A DNA stretch of 64,000 nt from Turritopsis dohrnii. Taxonomy: Eukaryota > Cnidaria > Hydrozoa > Anthoathecata > Oceaniidae. Below the pieces are notes generated by a model. That model saw nothing but the letters and a program-made list of their open reading frames with translations, ran no database searches and had not been told where the DNA came from. How positions within the stretch are numbered: the first letter of the stretch is position 1; the number at the start of each line of letters is the position of its first letter. Position numbers and translations under genes: made by a program. The stretch is taken from positions 558,001 to 622,000 of the forward strand of contig BQMF02000177.1 in NCBI GenBank assembly GCA_027922465.2. Reading direction: 5' to 3'. Below are positions 34,054-45,600 of the stretch, piece after piece.

Positions 34054-36692
34054 TCTACTTATACTAATCCGCGTAGTGTGTAACACATTTAACTTAGAGA
34101 GTGTTTGTTTTTTTGTTTTTTCATGGTCAAAATCTTCTTAATCGTGGTCATATAGCGGCAGTTCGACCACGCAAGACTTGATTTTCCGCGATTAGTATAT
34201 GCTCCTCCGTTTTGTTATTTTTGGTTTGCGCAGTGGAAATCAGCCGAAAAACGTCTTTGGAGGAGTGCGAGCAATGCAATATCAATCGTTCGAAATTTGT
34301 CAACGATCATTTCGTGAGCAAGAAACCTCGCGAAGAAGACGCGTTTCTTTTTGTATACGAATATTTTAATTTAAATTTGATTGTTTTAGGCAGCAAATCG
34401 ACGAAAGAACTGACGAAGAAACACAGGTTTGTATGCACGAAGGTATTGTTATTATTATAAAACGTTTTATTATCGTGTTTATTGCTAAAAGAACACGGGT
34501 TAGTTGTTTGTTTACAATGAAAAATCATATTTAGATATACAGAAGAAGTGCAGTGAAGTTTTTAAAAATTAGCTGCAGAAAGATCGAACGAGAAAAGGTA
34601 TTATTATAAAACTGTTATTTTTGATTAATAGAAGAACAAGTTAGTATTTAAATGTATTTAAATGTTTGTTTACGTTTTAGTTATCAATTTATTGTTAAAC
34701 TTTTATTGTTATTGTATTTTAGATTTTATTTTAGATTAATAAAAGAACAGGTATAACCACATGCTTAGGTGAGTTTTTAAACAGATGTTGTTTTTTATAT
34801 ATAGGTTTTTTCAGAGGAAAACGAAACGAAGAACGAGATGAAGAAAGTCTATTTTTATTTTACGAGCTGTTTAAGTATTTCTTTTTATAGTTATCAAATA
34901 GTTTATGGGAATGCAGCAGTAGAGTAGTGTAGATGAAGTTGAAGTTGTTTAAAAATGGCTGCAGAAAGGATGCTGTTTATTTGCATTGGTGAAGAAAGTG
35001 GTTATACTTCTTTTTTCGGAGAGAAATTGTTTGGAAAAGATATAAAGTAATATACGTAAGTACATGAGTCAAACGAATTTAGTAAATACAGCGTTAAAAG
35101 AGAGTATAAACAGAGTTAAAACGATCAAATCATTAAGATGCATGTCCCTCGAGCAGTTAATGATTTGTTTTGGTAACGAAGTTGCTGTTCCTTATTTTAT
35201 TTAATTCAAAATGGCTCCACAGTTATGAAGTGAAGTTAAGAAGAAAGCATTTTTATGACTTTCACTGTATAAAAATGGTATTGGAATTTCAGTAGAAAGC
35301 AAAGAGAAAGTGTATCTTTACAATAGGAAAGTATGCTGGAAAGTTAATCGAGTGTTATTAATTTGTTTACAGGTATGAAATACAGAAAGTAAAAGAGTTT
35401 AGAAGTGTTTGATAATGGCTACAGAACATGATCAATATTGTTTACTATCATGATGATGTGAATTGGTATTGAAAGGTAAAGTTAAAATAGTACCTGTTTA
35501 GTTAAACACTGTTAGTATTAGTGGATAAATAAAGGATAAGAGGGATGTTTACTGTTGTGTTTTGAATTTTCCAGCAGAGAGGAGCTTTGAACTGGAAATA
35601 AAAAATGGCTCCACGAATGTTTTCATATGTTAAAAATTTTTCAGCTATACTAATTCTGTCATCACGTTTGTGTTTTTAATTATTATTTTTAAGGTTAATA
35701 CATTTTCAAAGTTTCTTTTACTTTGTTTTGTTTTTCTTTAGATTTCGTCATAGCATGATTAGGTTTTTTGTATATGTTTTTTTAATGTTTTGATCTGTTA
35801 AAATAGAAATGAAGCACATGATGGGTTATAATGTCGAGAGGGTTACTTAAGATTTACTTACTTAATGACTGTGCAATGAAACTATCTTACAAAAAATAAG
35901 TGTTGCTGGCTGTATTTTTCTTAAGTTTATATTTTATCGCGTTTATGCATATTTTGTGTTATGGTAATCGTTTACGTACTATGCCTAGGTATATAACTTT
36001 GAATTTATGATTTTATTTGTGACTTTTTATCTTTTGTGTAAATTTTTCTTCTTAGTTATTGTTTTTAGGATTAATAATACGTACTTGAATTTCCTTTTTT
36101 TTTTTTTGTTTCTTTTTTTTTTTTTCGGTATTACAATTGAAACATTATTCTTTTAGGCAATAATAAAAAAAGCATAAAGAAATGAAACTCATGGTTTTAA
36201 TCATGATGTTGATGGTTTTGGGAAGAACTAACTATATCATTTCAAAAATTCATTAATGGTTGCAGTCCAGAAGTAACTTTTGAACAAAAGAAAAAGTTGG
36301 AAGGTATCATTTTTGTAATGTTATTCAATGTTTGGTTTTGTATGTCTTAGTAAACGGTTCTGTGTTATATATTGCATATTTTTACATTAAAGTTACTTCT
36401 CTTCTGCGTATGAATATATATTCTGAGCCATGTTGCTATTTGTTTCTGTTTTAAATTTTCTGAATGTAAGAAATGAATTAAAAAATTAATGCCTGAAAAG
36501 AAACTTTTGCAAGAGTTAAATTCTGCGACACAACGCATACTGAACATGGGTGGCGAGCGACGCCACCTGGGATGTTTTTGAGTTGCGATTCTATGATTTA
36601 TTTTTTCGTCATGGGGTACGTATAGGGAATGGTGGATTTGACCTAATGTTTTCGAAGTTAAGTTCGGTAAAAAGTTTTTACCCGGGATACTA
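34054..36692 (+). mobile_element. Helitron unit A of a three-unit concatemer
   Basis: It starts A|TCTACTTATACTAATCCGCG and ends GTAAAAAGTTTTTAC, CCGGGATA, CTA. The final G is missing and the next unit begins at once. It is more than 95% identical by eye to 7281-9441 over about 1.8 kb and to 46940-49576 over most of its length, so these copies are young. Confidence 0.8.
34212..34460 (+). CDS. Recurrent 82-residue Helitron frame (unknown)
   Basis: Intact copy of the frame at 5277. Differences from it are few: ALEEV-type changes near the start and NINRSK for NVNRSK. It ends at a donor-like ACGAAG|GTATTG. No family is recognised. The relation to a real exon is unproved. Confidence 0.25.
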   Translation: MLFLVCAVEISRKTSLEECEQCNINRSKFVNDHFVSKKPREEDAFLFVYEYFNLNLIVLGSKSTKELTKKHRFVCTKVLLLL

Positions 36693-37681
36693 TCTATATC
36701 TTAATACGCGCTGTGCATCCGCTTTTTTCACGCTTTCACTCTCTAAAATTTCGGGTCGTTTTTGTGGTCAATTATTCATAATCGAGTGTCAGACCACGGC
36801 GGTTAATATTTTTCTACGATTAGTATTAGGGGAAAACATTGCATTGTATTTAATCGTTTCAAATGTCTTGATTATTCGCGAGATCAAGAAACAATAGACA
36901 GCAACGAAAGTATTGCGCGAAGATTTATTAATGTTTTTAGGGTAAGTACGCTTTAGAACTTTTTTGTTTGTTTGTTTTGTTTTTCTTATAGTATTAATAG
37001 GGTTTCTACGTCATTACTTTTCAAATAATACGCGATTGAGGAAATGAATATCATGGTTTTTAATCATGACGCTCTGGATTCGTAAAGAAAATAGCAATTG
37101 TTTACGATTCACATTTTGGCACTTTTACGACTTTCGCGTTTGACCTTTATTTACATTGGGGTGTGGATTCCATAAACAGTTACAGCGATTTTAATCTTTT
37201 TGTTGTTTACCTGTACGCACAATTTATTTTTACTACTGCATATATCATATCGTGAAAGATTTATTACGAATATGTTGATGTGCTTCGGATCTTCTGATTA
37301 AAAAGTTTTTTGTTGTTCATAACTCCAGTGTTGAACTAAATATGCTTTAGCCGGAATACCTAGAGATTTTTAATTAAAAGTGTGAAGAGTGTTTTTTTCT
37401 GTATTGACGTTAGATATCTTTAATCAAGGGAACCATTGCATTGCATCTTCAATTTATTTTACAGAGTGAAAAATGTAAAAAGTGAAAAAAGTGGATGCAC
37501 AGCGCGTATTTTTATTTTTGATGAATTAAAACCCGTGTGTTCTACACGCTGTTCTACACGGGATACTAAATTCTAAACATTCTACATCCAAACTTTATCT
37601 TTATCATACTAAAATTAGCCTTTCTCTCTGTTCAGCTCACATAGATTAAAACCTGTAAAAATGTTTTACACGGGTTACTAG
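36693..37681 (+). mobile_element. Helitron unit B (989 bp)
   Basis: It begins TCTATATCTTAATACGCGCT and ends with a GTAAAAATGTTTTAC hairpin, ACGGGTTA and CTAG at 37678-37681, joined directly to TCTATATCC of unit C. It is a different, shorter subfamily from unit A. Confidence 0.85.
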
Positions 37682-38669
37682 TCTATATCCTAATACGCGC
37701 TGTGCATCCGCTTTTTTCACGCTTTCACTCTCTAAAATTTCGGGTCGTTTTTGTGGTCAATTATTCATGATCGAGTGTCAGACCACAGCGGTTAATATTT
37801 TTCGACGATTAGTATTAGGGGAAAACATTGCATTGCATTTAATCGTTTCAAATGTTTTGATTATTCGCGAGATCAAGAAACAATAGACAGCAACGAAAGT
37901 ATTGCGCGAAGATTTATTAATGTTTTTAGGGTAAGTACGCTTTAGAACTTTTTTGTTTGTTTGTTTTGTTTTTCTTATAGTATTAATAGGGTTTCTACGT
38001 CATTACTTTTCAAATAATACGCGATTGAGGAAATTAATATCATGGTTTTTAATCATGACGCTCTGGATTCGTAAAAAAAATAGCAATTGTTTACGATTCA
38101 CATTTTGGCACTTTTACGACTCTCGCGTTTGACCTTTATTTACATTGGGGTGTGGATTCCATAAACAGTTACAGCGATTTTAATCTTTTTGTTGTTTACC
38201 TGTACGCACAATTTATTTTTACTACTGCATATATCATATCGTGAAAGATTTATGACGAATATGTTGATGTGCTTCGGATCTTCTGATTAAAAATTTTTTG
38301 TTGTTCATAACTCCAGTGTTGAACTAAATATGCTTTAGCCGGAATACCTAGAGATTTTTAATTAAAAGTGTGAAGAGTGTTTTTTTCTGTATTGACGTTA
38401 GATGTCTTTAATCAAGGGAACCATTGCATTGCATCTTCAATTTATTTTACAGGGTGAAAAATGTAGAAAGTGAAAAAAGTGGATGCACAGCGCGTACTTT
38501 TATTTTTGATGAATTAAAACCCGTGTGTTCTGCACGCTGTTCTACACGGGATACTAAATTCTAAACATTCTACATCCAAACTTTATCTTTATCATACTAA
38601 AATTAGCCTTTCTCTCTGTTCAGCTCACATAGATTAAAACCTGTAAAAACGTTTTACACGGGTTACTAG
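37682..38669 (+). mobile_element. Helitron unit C (988 bp)
   Basis: Nearly identical to unit B along its whole length. It ends GTAAAAACGTTTTAC, ACGGGTTA, CTAG|T at 38666-38669. The host sequence resumes with T, so the whole three-unit block sits between A (34053) and T (38670), the expected Helitron target. Confidence 0.85.
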
Positions 38670-38989
38670 TACCATTTAATGAGCTTTGTGTGTAACATTT
38701 TACATGAATGCGTGGAATGTGTTTTGAAGTTACAGGTGGTATTATATCTTTTGTTTATAATCAACTGGTACTTTAATTAATGTTCTCTTATCGAAATAAT
38801 GCTTGACAGAAATTTTGAATTGATAAAAAAGAAAAACAAAATATGCGACATTTCCTGTTGATTTTGAATTTGTGTGCTGATTTTAACGTTTAAGAAACAA
38901 AATGATTTTTCTTTGGTTTGCGACATATGCTGTTGGGTTTGCGACATTTACTGCTGATTTGCTATATATACTGTTGGAACTGTATACCC

Positions 38990-40206
38990 AGTTATAAGAT
39001 CAACAAAACCAATCAATCGAATAGATGTTAACCAGCTTACCATACCAGAAGTAAAAAGTAATTACAAAGAATCAGTAGCAAACGAAATGAAAAATCTACA
39101 GTCAAACTTTATTGATAATCAAGAACATTGGACATCTATAGCAAACATCCTCAAAACATCAGCTGAAACAAATATAGGATATGTCAAACGATTAGAAAAA
39201 TCCAAAAATGCAGATATTATTATGCTATCAGATATGCAGCGAAATGTCCAAAAGCAGATCGAATCCTCTAGTGACGACAACATTAAGACTAGGCTGAAAA
39301 AACATCGTAACCGTATTTTAACAGAAATCCATCGTGAAAGAAAGATCGAAGAAAATATGAAAATAAGATCAATTATGAGCACTTTAGAAACAAATCAAAA
39401 TGAAAATGAAAAAATGTATGATGCAGTCAAGCAGATAAACAAAAAGAAACCGAAAACACCACTAGTTATATCATCAAACGATGGACAAACGACCGATGAG
39501 CAAGAACAATCGAGAATCGTTTCAAAATATTTTAAAGATGTATTCTACAAAAACGCTAAACCAATGCCCGACATACAACCAACACCGATGACAAAACCAT
39601 TTACAACAGCCGAGATAAAGAAAGCGGTATCAAAATTGAAAGTCAACAAATCACCAGGTTGTGACGATATACCTGTTGAACTGATAAAACATGCTCCCGA
39701 CGATATATTCCATCACATCGCACGTATTTTCAACAGAGTTGCTTCCCATGGTCAATGCCCAATCGAGATCAACCATGGTATCCTAGTATCACTTCAGAAA
39801 CCGGGGAAACCAAGAGGACCAGTTACCAGTCTACGTCTGATAGTTCTGCTATCAACGCTTCGAAAAATCCTAGCTGTGGCCATGATGGGCCCAAGTGGTT
39901 CGGGAAACTAATGAATATGGCAAAAGATACACCAGCCAAAAAAGCACTGCGGTATGGGCTATCGCCGTATTCGAAACCACCCGGAAAGCCCAAAACGACG
40001 TGGATATCCAAGATCAAGGAAGACCTGAATAAAATGAACTTTTCGTGGACAGATGCAGAACGTCTAGCCAAAGAAAATACAAATGATTGGAATAAAATCA
40101 TCACGAAATTTGTAAAAAACAACATCTAATATCTTATTATCTTTTCATACGTTTAGGTAATGTAGATTATCATTTACGAATAAACCTAATGAATGAATGA
40201 ATGAAT
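38990..40206 (+). mobile_element. LINE retrotransposon with internal deletion
   Basis: The first frame (39087-39890) has a long charged helical linker, then reverse-transcriptase entry motifs: FTTAEIKKAVSKLKVNKSPG, CDDIPVELIK and LRLIVLLSTLRKILAV. It then jumps, in another frame, to a LINE C-terminal block (GPKWFGKLMNM, TPAKKAL, GKPKTTWISKIKEDL, WNKIITKF). The catalytic palm is therefore deleted at about 39890. The 3' end is an (AATG)n tail at 40187-40206. It is inserted in the repeated end of the Ginger-like element. The clade is uncertain (I/CR1-like). Confidence 0.7.
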
Positions 40207-40269
40207 GTTGCGACATTTACTGTTGATTGCGACATATCCTGTTGATTGCGACATTTACTGGTGTAACAA

Positions 40270-41260
40270 GAGTGTGTCACAAAACCTATTTTTATGTCGG
40301 CCATACTAGATACTTCAAAGTCTTATAAAAAACGACTGCATACTCCAATGTTTATTTAATTTGTTTCACAGATTTTGTCTCTTTCTCTGAATGCATAAAA
40401 TGAGGCATTTTTTCAAAATACTTTAACTGGAAATTTTTTATTCACAAAATTGATTTCGGGTCAGACAGACGCGATAGAAATTAGGAATTACTGATTTTTC
40501 GATCAGCATTGAAGTTCTATCTCAAAGTGAACTAACATTTCTAATTTTTTGCTTACAATGAAAACAAACATTAACATCATTAATTTTAAGGACAAAATTT
40601 TTTTAAGTCTTTTTCCGTTGGAGAATTTCGAAGGTAAAAGTACGATCGTTTAACTATGTCGGACGGCAATGTCGACGGACAATTCTGCAACATAAATTTC
40701 AATGTCAAGAAATCAAAGCAAAACCAATGTGAAGTTGTGCCAAATTATGTTACTCATCTTAGAACACCTTAATTTTGGCTGAACCTGGATGTGCTTATTT
40801 TTTCAGTAAATTTGAGCCACAAGACGCGGATGATATGCGAGAACAATAGATATAAGAAAACGAAATTTAAACGTCTTATGTTACAAATATTATTACTTGA
40901 AATTGTGTTGTTGGGAAGTTTTCGTTATTATACCGATCGTTGTACAAATATTTATCGACTCATCTTAAAAGATTCCACGAACGGCAGAGATTTTGCTATA
41001 TGGCTGTATGTGTTTAAAGTTTTTTACGAGGAGAGATGATTGATGCTGCTAGACTTTCTTAGTATTAACTATTAACCCATGCGCGGCCTCGAAAATTAAA
41101 GGTTTTTGTCGCTGTTTATTATTTGTTGTTGTTCTGGTCGAAGTGTTAAATTTACTCCGCCATTTTGGTTTTTTTTGTTTTTTTTATCCTCTTGTTACAC
41201 ACTTGTTCACCAACAACGCTGGTTGCCATAGCTACATTTTTTCTACAAAATATTTTGTGA
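40270..41260. other. No recognisable gene
   Basis: AT-rich spacer to the right of the Ginger-like element. Short frames at 40656 and 40791 have no motif. The 5' end of the next retroelement probably lies in the last few hundred bases. Confidence 0.45.
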
Positions 41261-42150
41261 TGGAAGTTTCTGTAATTTGTGATAATTGCGGTCGTAAATG
41301 TAAGTCCGTTGGTGGTTTGGAAAAGCACCTCAGTGCCTGTTTACGAAACTAAAAAGAACAAAAAGCGTAAATGTTCCTGCTTATGACTTTGTTCTATCTA
41401 TTTCCAAAGAAACAATAATCAATGCTTTTGAATTCGTAATAGAGCGCGGTAAAGACAACATACCAAATCTACCAACGTGCGTTGATTGTAAACCAATAAC
41501 ACCGGAGACGATCATGCACGGGATTTCAGGGGATGTTTTTGTTAAGGAGATATCGAAAGCGTACGACGAAATTGTCTTCTGGAGGAAAACCTGTTTATGA
41601 TTCCTGGAGGCAAAGCGGGAAAGGCATTTATACGAGAACTTTCCTTCTGGTTAGACCAGTTTAACAGGGAAACAAAACTATACCCAATAGCCATTAAAAC
41701 TTTCATGGTGCTTCCCAGTTTGCTACTTTAGAAGCGTTCAAGACAGAGCAAGGCCAAAGAACACAGATTAAAACTTGACCAACGAATCGAGAAGTGGAAA
41801 TCAGGCGAGATTGCTTCACTCATTCAAGAAGGCCGAACAATTCAAAAACGTTTACATACAGGAAAGCAAAGAAGTCAAGAAGACATTTCACGTATCTTCG
41901 CTAAGCTTATGGTGGAGGGTAAAGTGAGTGCTGCCCTCAAATTCCTATCCAACAACAGTAGCTCAGGTGTACTCCCAGCAAATGATGATACAGTACGTGA
42001 ATTGCAGTCAAAACATCCACCCCCGGCTGACATTAGAAAGGACACACTACTCCATGGACCAATTAATTTAGTTGATCCCTCATACTTTGATGCAATTAAC
42101 GAAGGTCTGATAAGGGATGCAGCAAGATTGACGAAAGGGGCTGCCGGCTA
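41261..42150 (+). pseudogene. N-terminal part of a retroelement with C2H2 finger
   Basis: The frame opens MEVSVICDNCGRKCKSVGGL, with a Cys2 pair and a downstream His/Cys (EKHLSAC): a single zinc finger. After shifts it continues with pieces such as VLDQFNRETKLYPIAIK-like and SKAKEHRLKLDQRIEKW, then IFAKLMVEGKVSAALKFLS, ELQSKHPPP and DAINEGLIRDAARLTKGAAG. I recall the same order in a multicopy reverse-transcriptase family of corals. The part after KGAAG is displaced to 44311 by a block of MITEs. Several stops are present. Confidence 0.55.
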
Positions 42151-42200
42151 GATTCGGATCAATCTAGAACTACGCTTTCTAGTAATAAATTTAAACTACA

Positions 42201-42388
42201 ATCCCGGACAAAATATTGTGGCAAAAGCATGAAATTCACGTCATGAGGCCCCCCTTCCCCCACCATCAATGTTATCAATGTTTGTTGGAACCTCTGGCTG
42301 GACACAACTAAAAACATTGATGCTGGGGGAGGGGGTATTTGAATTCTTCATGAAAAACAACAGTTTTGCCACAATTTTTGTCCGGGAT
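42201..42388. mobile_element. 188-bp MITE, copy 1
   Basis: Ends ATCCCGGACAAAATATTGTG and (read inward) ATCCCGGACAAAAATTGTGG. It is essentially identical to 44120-44307, in the same orientation. The flanks are CTACA on the left and TCTGAATT on the right. Confidence 0.85.
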
Positions 42389-43020
42389 TCTGAATTTTAA
42401 GAATAAAAATGGAAAGGGGTCTTCCTAGTAAAACGACACATTCTTTCAAGACTGACATTTCCCACAACATGTGTTGGCAGCCATGTTGCCCCTTGTCACA
42501 GTTCGTGTAATTTTACACAAAATCAAAACAAAAGAACATGGCCCTACTGCAAAACAGGCTTTTGCAGTTTGTCAATATTTGTCAATTCAAACATGTACAT
42601 ACTCTAAACATGCTGTCAATAATATGTGATACAAGAAATAACCAAAGTTTACGTGGTATACTGGGTCAAATGATGAACAATACAAAGTCGTCTAGCAAAA
42701 TATATACCAAATGTATGTGAAAATAAAACAGAAAGATAATTTTTCTCTGACAAAAACAGATAATACCCTATATATACGTGTCATAATAATAACATAATAT
42801 ATAATATTATAAACTTGTCTATGAAAATATATACAAAATGTGTGTGAACTCAACAGAAACTTTTTTCTTTCAAGCCGTGTAAACAAAACTAAGTGAACAC
42901 CAAAATGGATGACAGTCAGTGGGACGCACTTAGTTTTACGCAAAGCCTTAAGTGCTTAGTCAAGGAAGGAATTTTTCGCTTGTTGCAGTAGGTCACATTC
43001 CTAAAATATCCAAAACAATG

Positions 43021-43274
43021 TTTTGCGACACGTCACCAACACGTCACCAACACGTCACCAACACGTCACCAACTGTAAAGAGTGTTTTCATTGGGAATTG
43101 TAACACGTCACCACACGTCACCACTTTTTTTTTATAAGAAGAGTATATTATTTTATTACTATCAAAGAAAGTTGGTGACGTGTGGTGACGTGTTATAATT
43201 CCCAGTGAAAACACTATTACAGTTGGTGACGTGTTGGTGACGTGTTGGTGACGTGTTGGTGACGTGTCGCAAAA
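43021..43274. mobile_element. Fold-back element of CGTCACCAACA repeats
   Basis: Two arms of about 110 bp are nearly perfect inverted repeats. Each starts TTTTGCGACACGTCACCAAC and contains four CACGTCACCAA units, then AGTGTTTTCA...GGGAATT and two more CGTCACCA units. A loop of about 30 bp separates the arms. It would form a long hairpin. Confidence 0.85.
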
Positions 43275-43299
43275 CGTTAAATGTAAAGTAAAAGTCAAA

Positions 43300-43760
43300 G
43301 TGAAAGTAAAAGTTTGCTTCGTTTGTCCAAAACTGTTCGTCTTTCTTTCGATAAGCCTTTGCAAATCCAAGTCTTTGTTTCTTATCCGCTTCTGTGAGGA
43401 GGCGTACTCGTATCCATTCCTTCTCAAAACCCCGCTCGCAGCTTTGTTGCTTGTTGTGTTACCCAGTCCGACTTCCTCCTGAATACGCTTAAAGGAAATT
43501 GTAGCACTGCCATTCCTGTGTGCCCGTAATGCCCCCTTTCATCATCCCGTTCCATTCGCGAAGTTGTCTACTTGGGCCTTCCCTTGTTTTTGTGCCGCAG
43601 ATCTTCTTTCTTTTCCATTGGTATCTTGGCATGCCAGTAAACGTCTCTCTCTGCAAAGTGTAGATACCTGCCGCAAAGCAACTGACACCAAACTTCTGGT
43701 GGAGAACCCTCAAATCGGACGGATTCTTCCACGGTGATCTTTTACGTGGTCATGTTTTCG
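43300..43760 (-). pseudogene. Possible Tc1/mariner-like transposase remnant
   Basis: Minus-strand fragments in changing frames read KNPSDLRVLHQKFGVS, YTLQRETFTGMP, and then RVRLLTEADKKQRLGFAKAY followed by FWTNEANF. The last piece resembles the stretch before the first catalytic Asp of Tc1-like transposases (KKARLxFAKxH...WSDE), but the Asp itself is replaced. The call is weak. Confidence 0.3.
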
Positions 43761-44119
43761 TCGATATGTCTTGTTTATATATACCTAAAGTAAAGTAAAC
43801 AAAATGCTTTGTTGGTGTTTACATTGCAAATAGTATTTTAGATTACCTATTTGTAACTTTTGTTTATTTACCAAAGTGGTAGCAACAAATAAAACTGTTT
43901 TGTAATTCATTCCCATATCCCCACAAACTTGTTTACATTTACATTGTTTACTTACTGAATAGCAGAGACAATAATAACAATAGAAAAGTACACAAATTGC
44001 ATCTGTAACCCTCCAAGTAAAATAAAGAACTTCTAAGTAGTCAGACATTACCAAATAAGCAAACGTAAACATTAGAAAATCTATACACAAAATGACTAAG
44101 TCATGCAAAAATTCAGACA

Positions 44120-44307
44120 ATCCCGGACAAAATATTGTGGCAAAAGCATGAAATTCACGTCATGAGGCCCCCCTTCCCCCACCATCAATGTTATCAATGT
44201 TTGTTGGAACCTCTGGCTGGACACAACTAAAAACATTGATGCTGGGGGAGGGGGTATTTGAATTCTTCATGAAAAACAACAGTTTTGCCACAATTTTTGT
44301 CCGGGAT
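44120..44307. mobile_element. 188-bp MITE, copy 2
   Basis: Same element as at 42201. The left flank AATTCAGAC is the reverse complement of the right flank of copy 1, and the right flank TGTAG is the reverse complement of the left flank of copy 1. Confidence 0.85.
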
Positions 44308-44310
44308 TGT

Positions 44311-45600
44311 AGAAGGGAAGGAGCTTCGTGAACAAATTGCGATCCTAGCGCGAAAACTAGCAGCGACCATCGTCGATCCTAATACCATCGATGCATTGGT
44401 AAATTGTAATCTAATTCTCCTGAATAAAAATCCAGGTATACGCCCGATCGGTGTCGTTGAAGTACTACGGCGAATCGTTGGTAAAGCAATAGGTTAGACA
44501 CTAAAAAATGACATCCAAGAGGCAGCAGGACCGCTCCAAGTAGCAACTGGGCTTGAGAGTGATGCTGAAGCCGCAATCCACGCCATAAGGGAAATCTTTG
44601 AAGATGACAACTGTCAGGCAGTAATTCTAGTTGATGCATCTAATGCTTTCAATTCGCTCAATCGAAAAGTCGCTCTCCACAACATTCAATACGTGTGTCC
44701 ACAGTTCCCAATGATTTTAATTAACACCTATAGAAAACCGGCCAGACTCTTTATCAACAACAAAAGAGAAATACTTTCACAAGAAGGCACCAAACAGGGC
44801 GATAATTTGGCCATGTCGTTTTACGCGCTTAGTACAACAACGATGCAGGGGCAACTGCGTTTGACATCGACCACCAAACAGGTTTGGTTATCAAATGATG
44901 CAAGCGGAGCTGAAACACTTAACGAGCTTAAAAAAATGGTAGGACACACTTCGAATCGAAGGCAACAAATGTGGCTATTATGTCAACGAGCCTAAAACCC
45001 GGCTAATAGCAAAAACCCAAGAACTGCTTGATAAAGCAAAGCTGGTTTTTGGTCAATCTTCAATTCAATTCACCATAGAAGGAAAGCGACACCTTGGCGC
45101 CACAATCGGTACTAACACCTTTAAAGAAAAGTATGTTAAAGTTAGTTAGTTCGTGGTGTGATAAAATGAACAGGCTGGCCGAAATCGCAGTAACTGAACC
45201 CCAGTCCGATTTTGCAACCTACACCCACGATGAAATGCATCGCTTCAATTATTTCATGCGTACAATTGAGGGCATAGACCTACAGCCCTTAGACAGAGTA
45301 ATTGACGATCTTTTTATACCAGCCTTACTCGGACACACCATTTCCGAAAGCGAGAGACAGATGTTCAAGCTCTCCATTAAGGAGGGTGGACTTGGAATGC
45401 CTGTGCTGACAGAGAAAGCCAAAATAGATTTCGTTTCATCTAAGTATATTACCGCCCCACTTGTAGCCATCATTGTCGCTCAAGGTAGCACACTGCCGTC
45501 AAAGGAGACAATAAAGGAGGTAAAAAGTGTGCGAGAACAGGAAGTAAATGAATCTAAAATTGCGCATATCGTTTGGTCATGGTTTTCTTTGGTGAAGTAA
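44311..45600 (+). pseudogene. Reverse transcriptase of the split retroelement
   Basis: The blocks in order are KELREQIAILARKLAATI, LILLNKNPGIRPIGVVEVLR, a stop, NDIQEAAGPLQVATGLES, then AVILVDASNAFNSLNRKVAL with the first palm Asp, and KREILSQEGTKQGDNLAM. The usual F/YADD box appears as SNDASGAETL, so the catalytic Asp pair is lost. Then come EGKRHLGATIGTN and, in another frame, IAVTEPQSDFATYTHDE, YFMRTIEGI, FIPALLGHTIS and KEGGLGMPVL. The order matches the multicopy coral RT family I recall. The clade name is uncertain. It is dead. Confidence 0.65.

Larger units (their letters stand above)
30684..40268 (-). mobile_element. Ginger1-like DNA transposon with nested insertions
   Basis: Terminal inverted repeats TGTTACACCAATAAATGTCG (left) and TGTTACACCAGTAAATGTCG (right, read inward) frame 9.6 kb. 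Both ends continue into GCGACATTTACTGTTGATT repeats. Minus-strand genes inside encode a retroviral-type integrase and an OTU protease, as I recall for Ginger1 elements. Removing the Helitron block (34054-38669) and the LINE (38990-40206) leaves about 3.8 kb. I see no matching 4-5 bp target duplication, so the ends may have mutated. Confidence 0.65.

Noticed and set aside
37541..37570. An internal Helitron 3' end (CTACACGGGATACTAA)
   Set aside because: The hairpin is weak and CTAA is followed by sequence continuous in both tandem units, so it is internal to the unit.
43021..43274. CRISPR array, because of regularly spaced CGTCACCAACA repeats
   Set aside because: Repeats are contiguous with no unique spacers and form an inverted pair; this is eukaryotic fold-back DNA.
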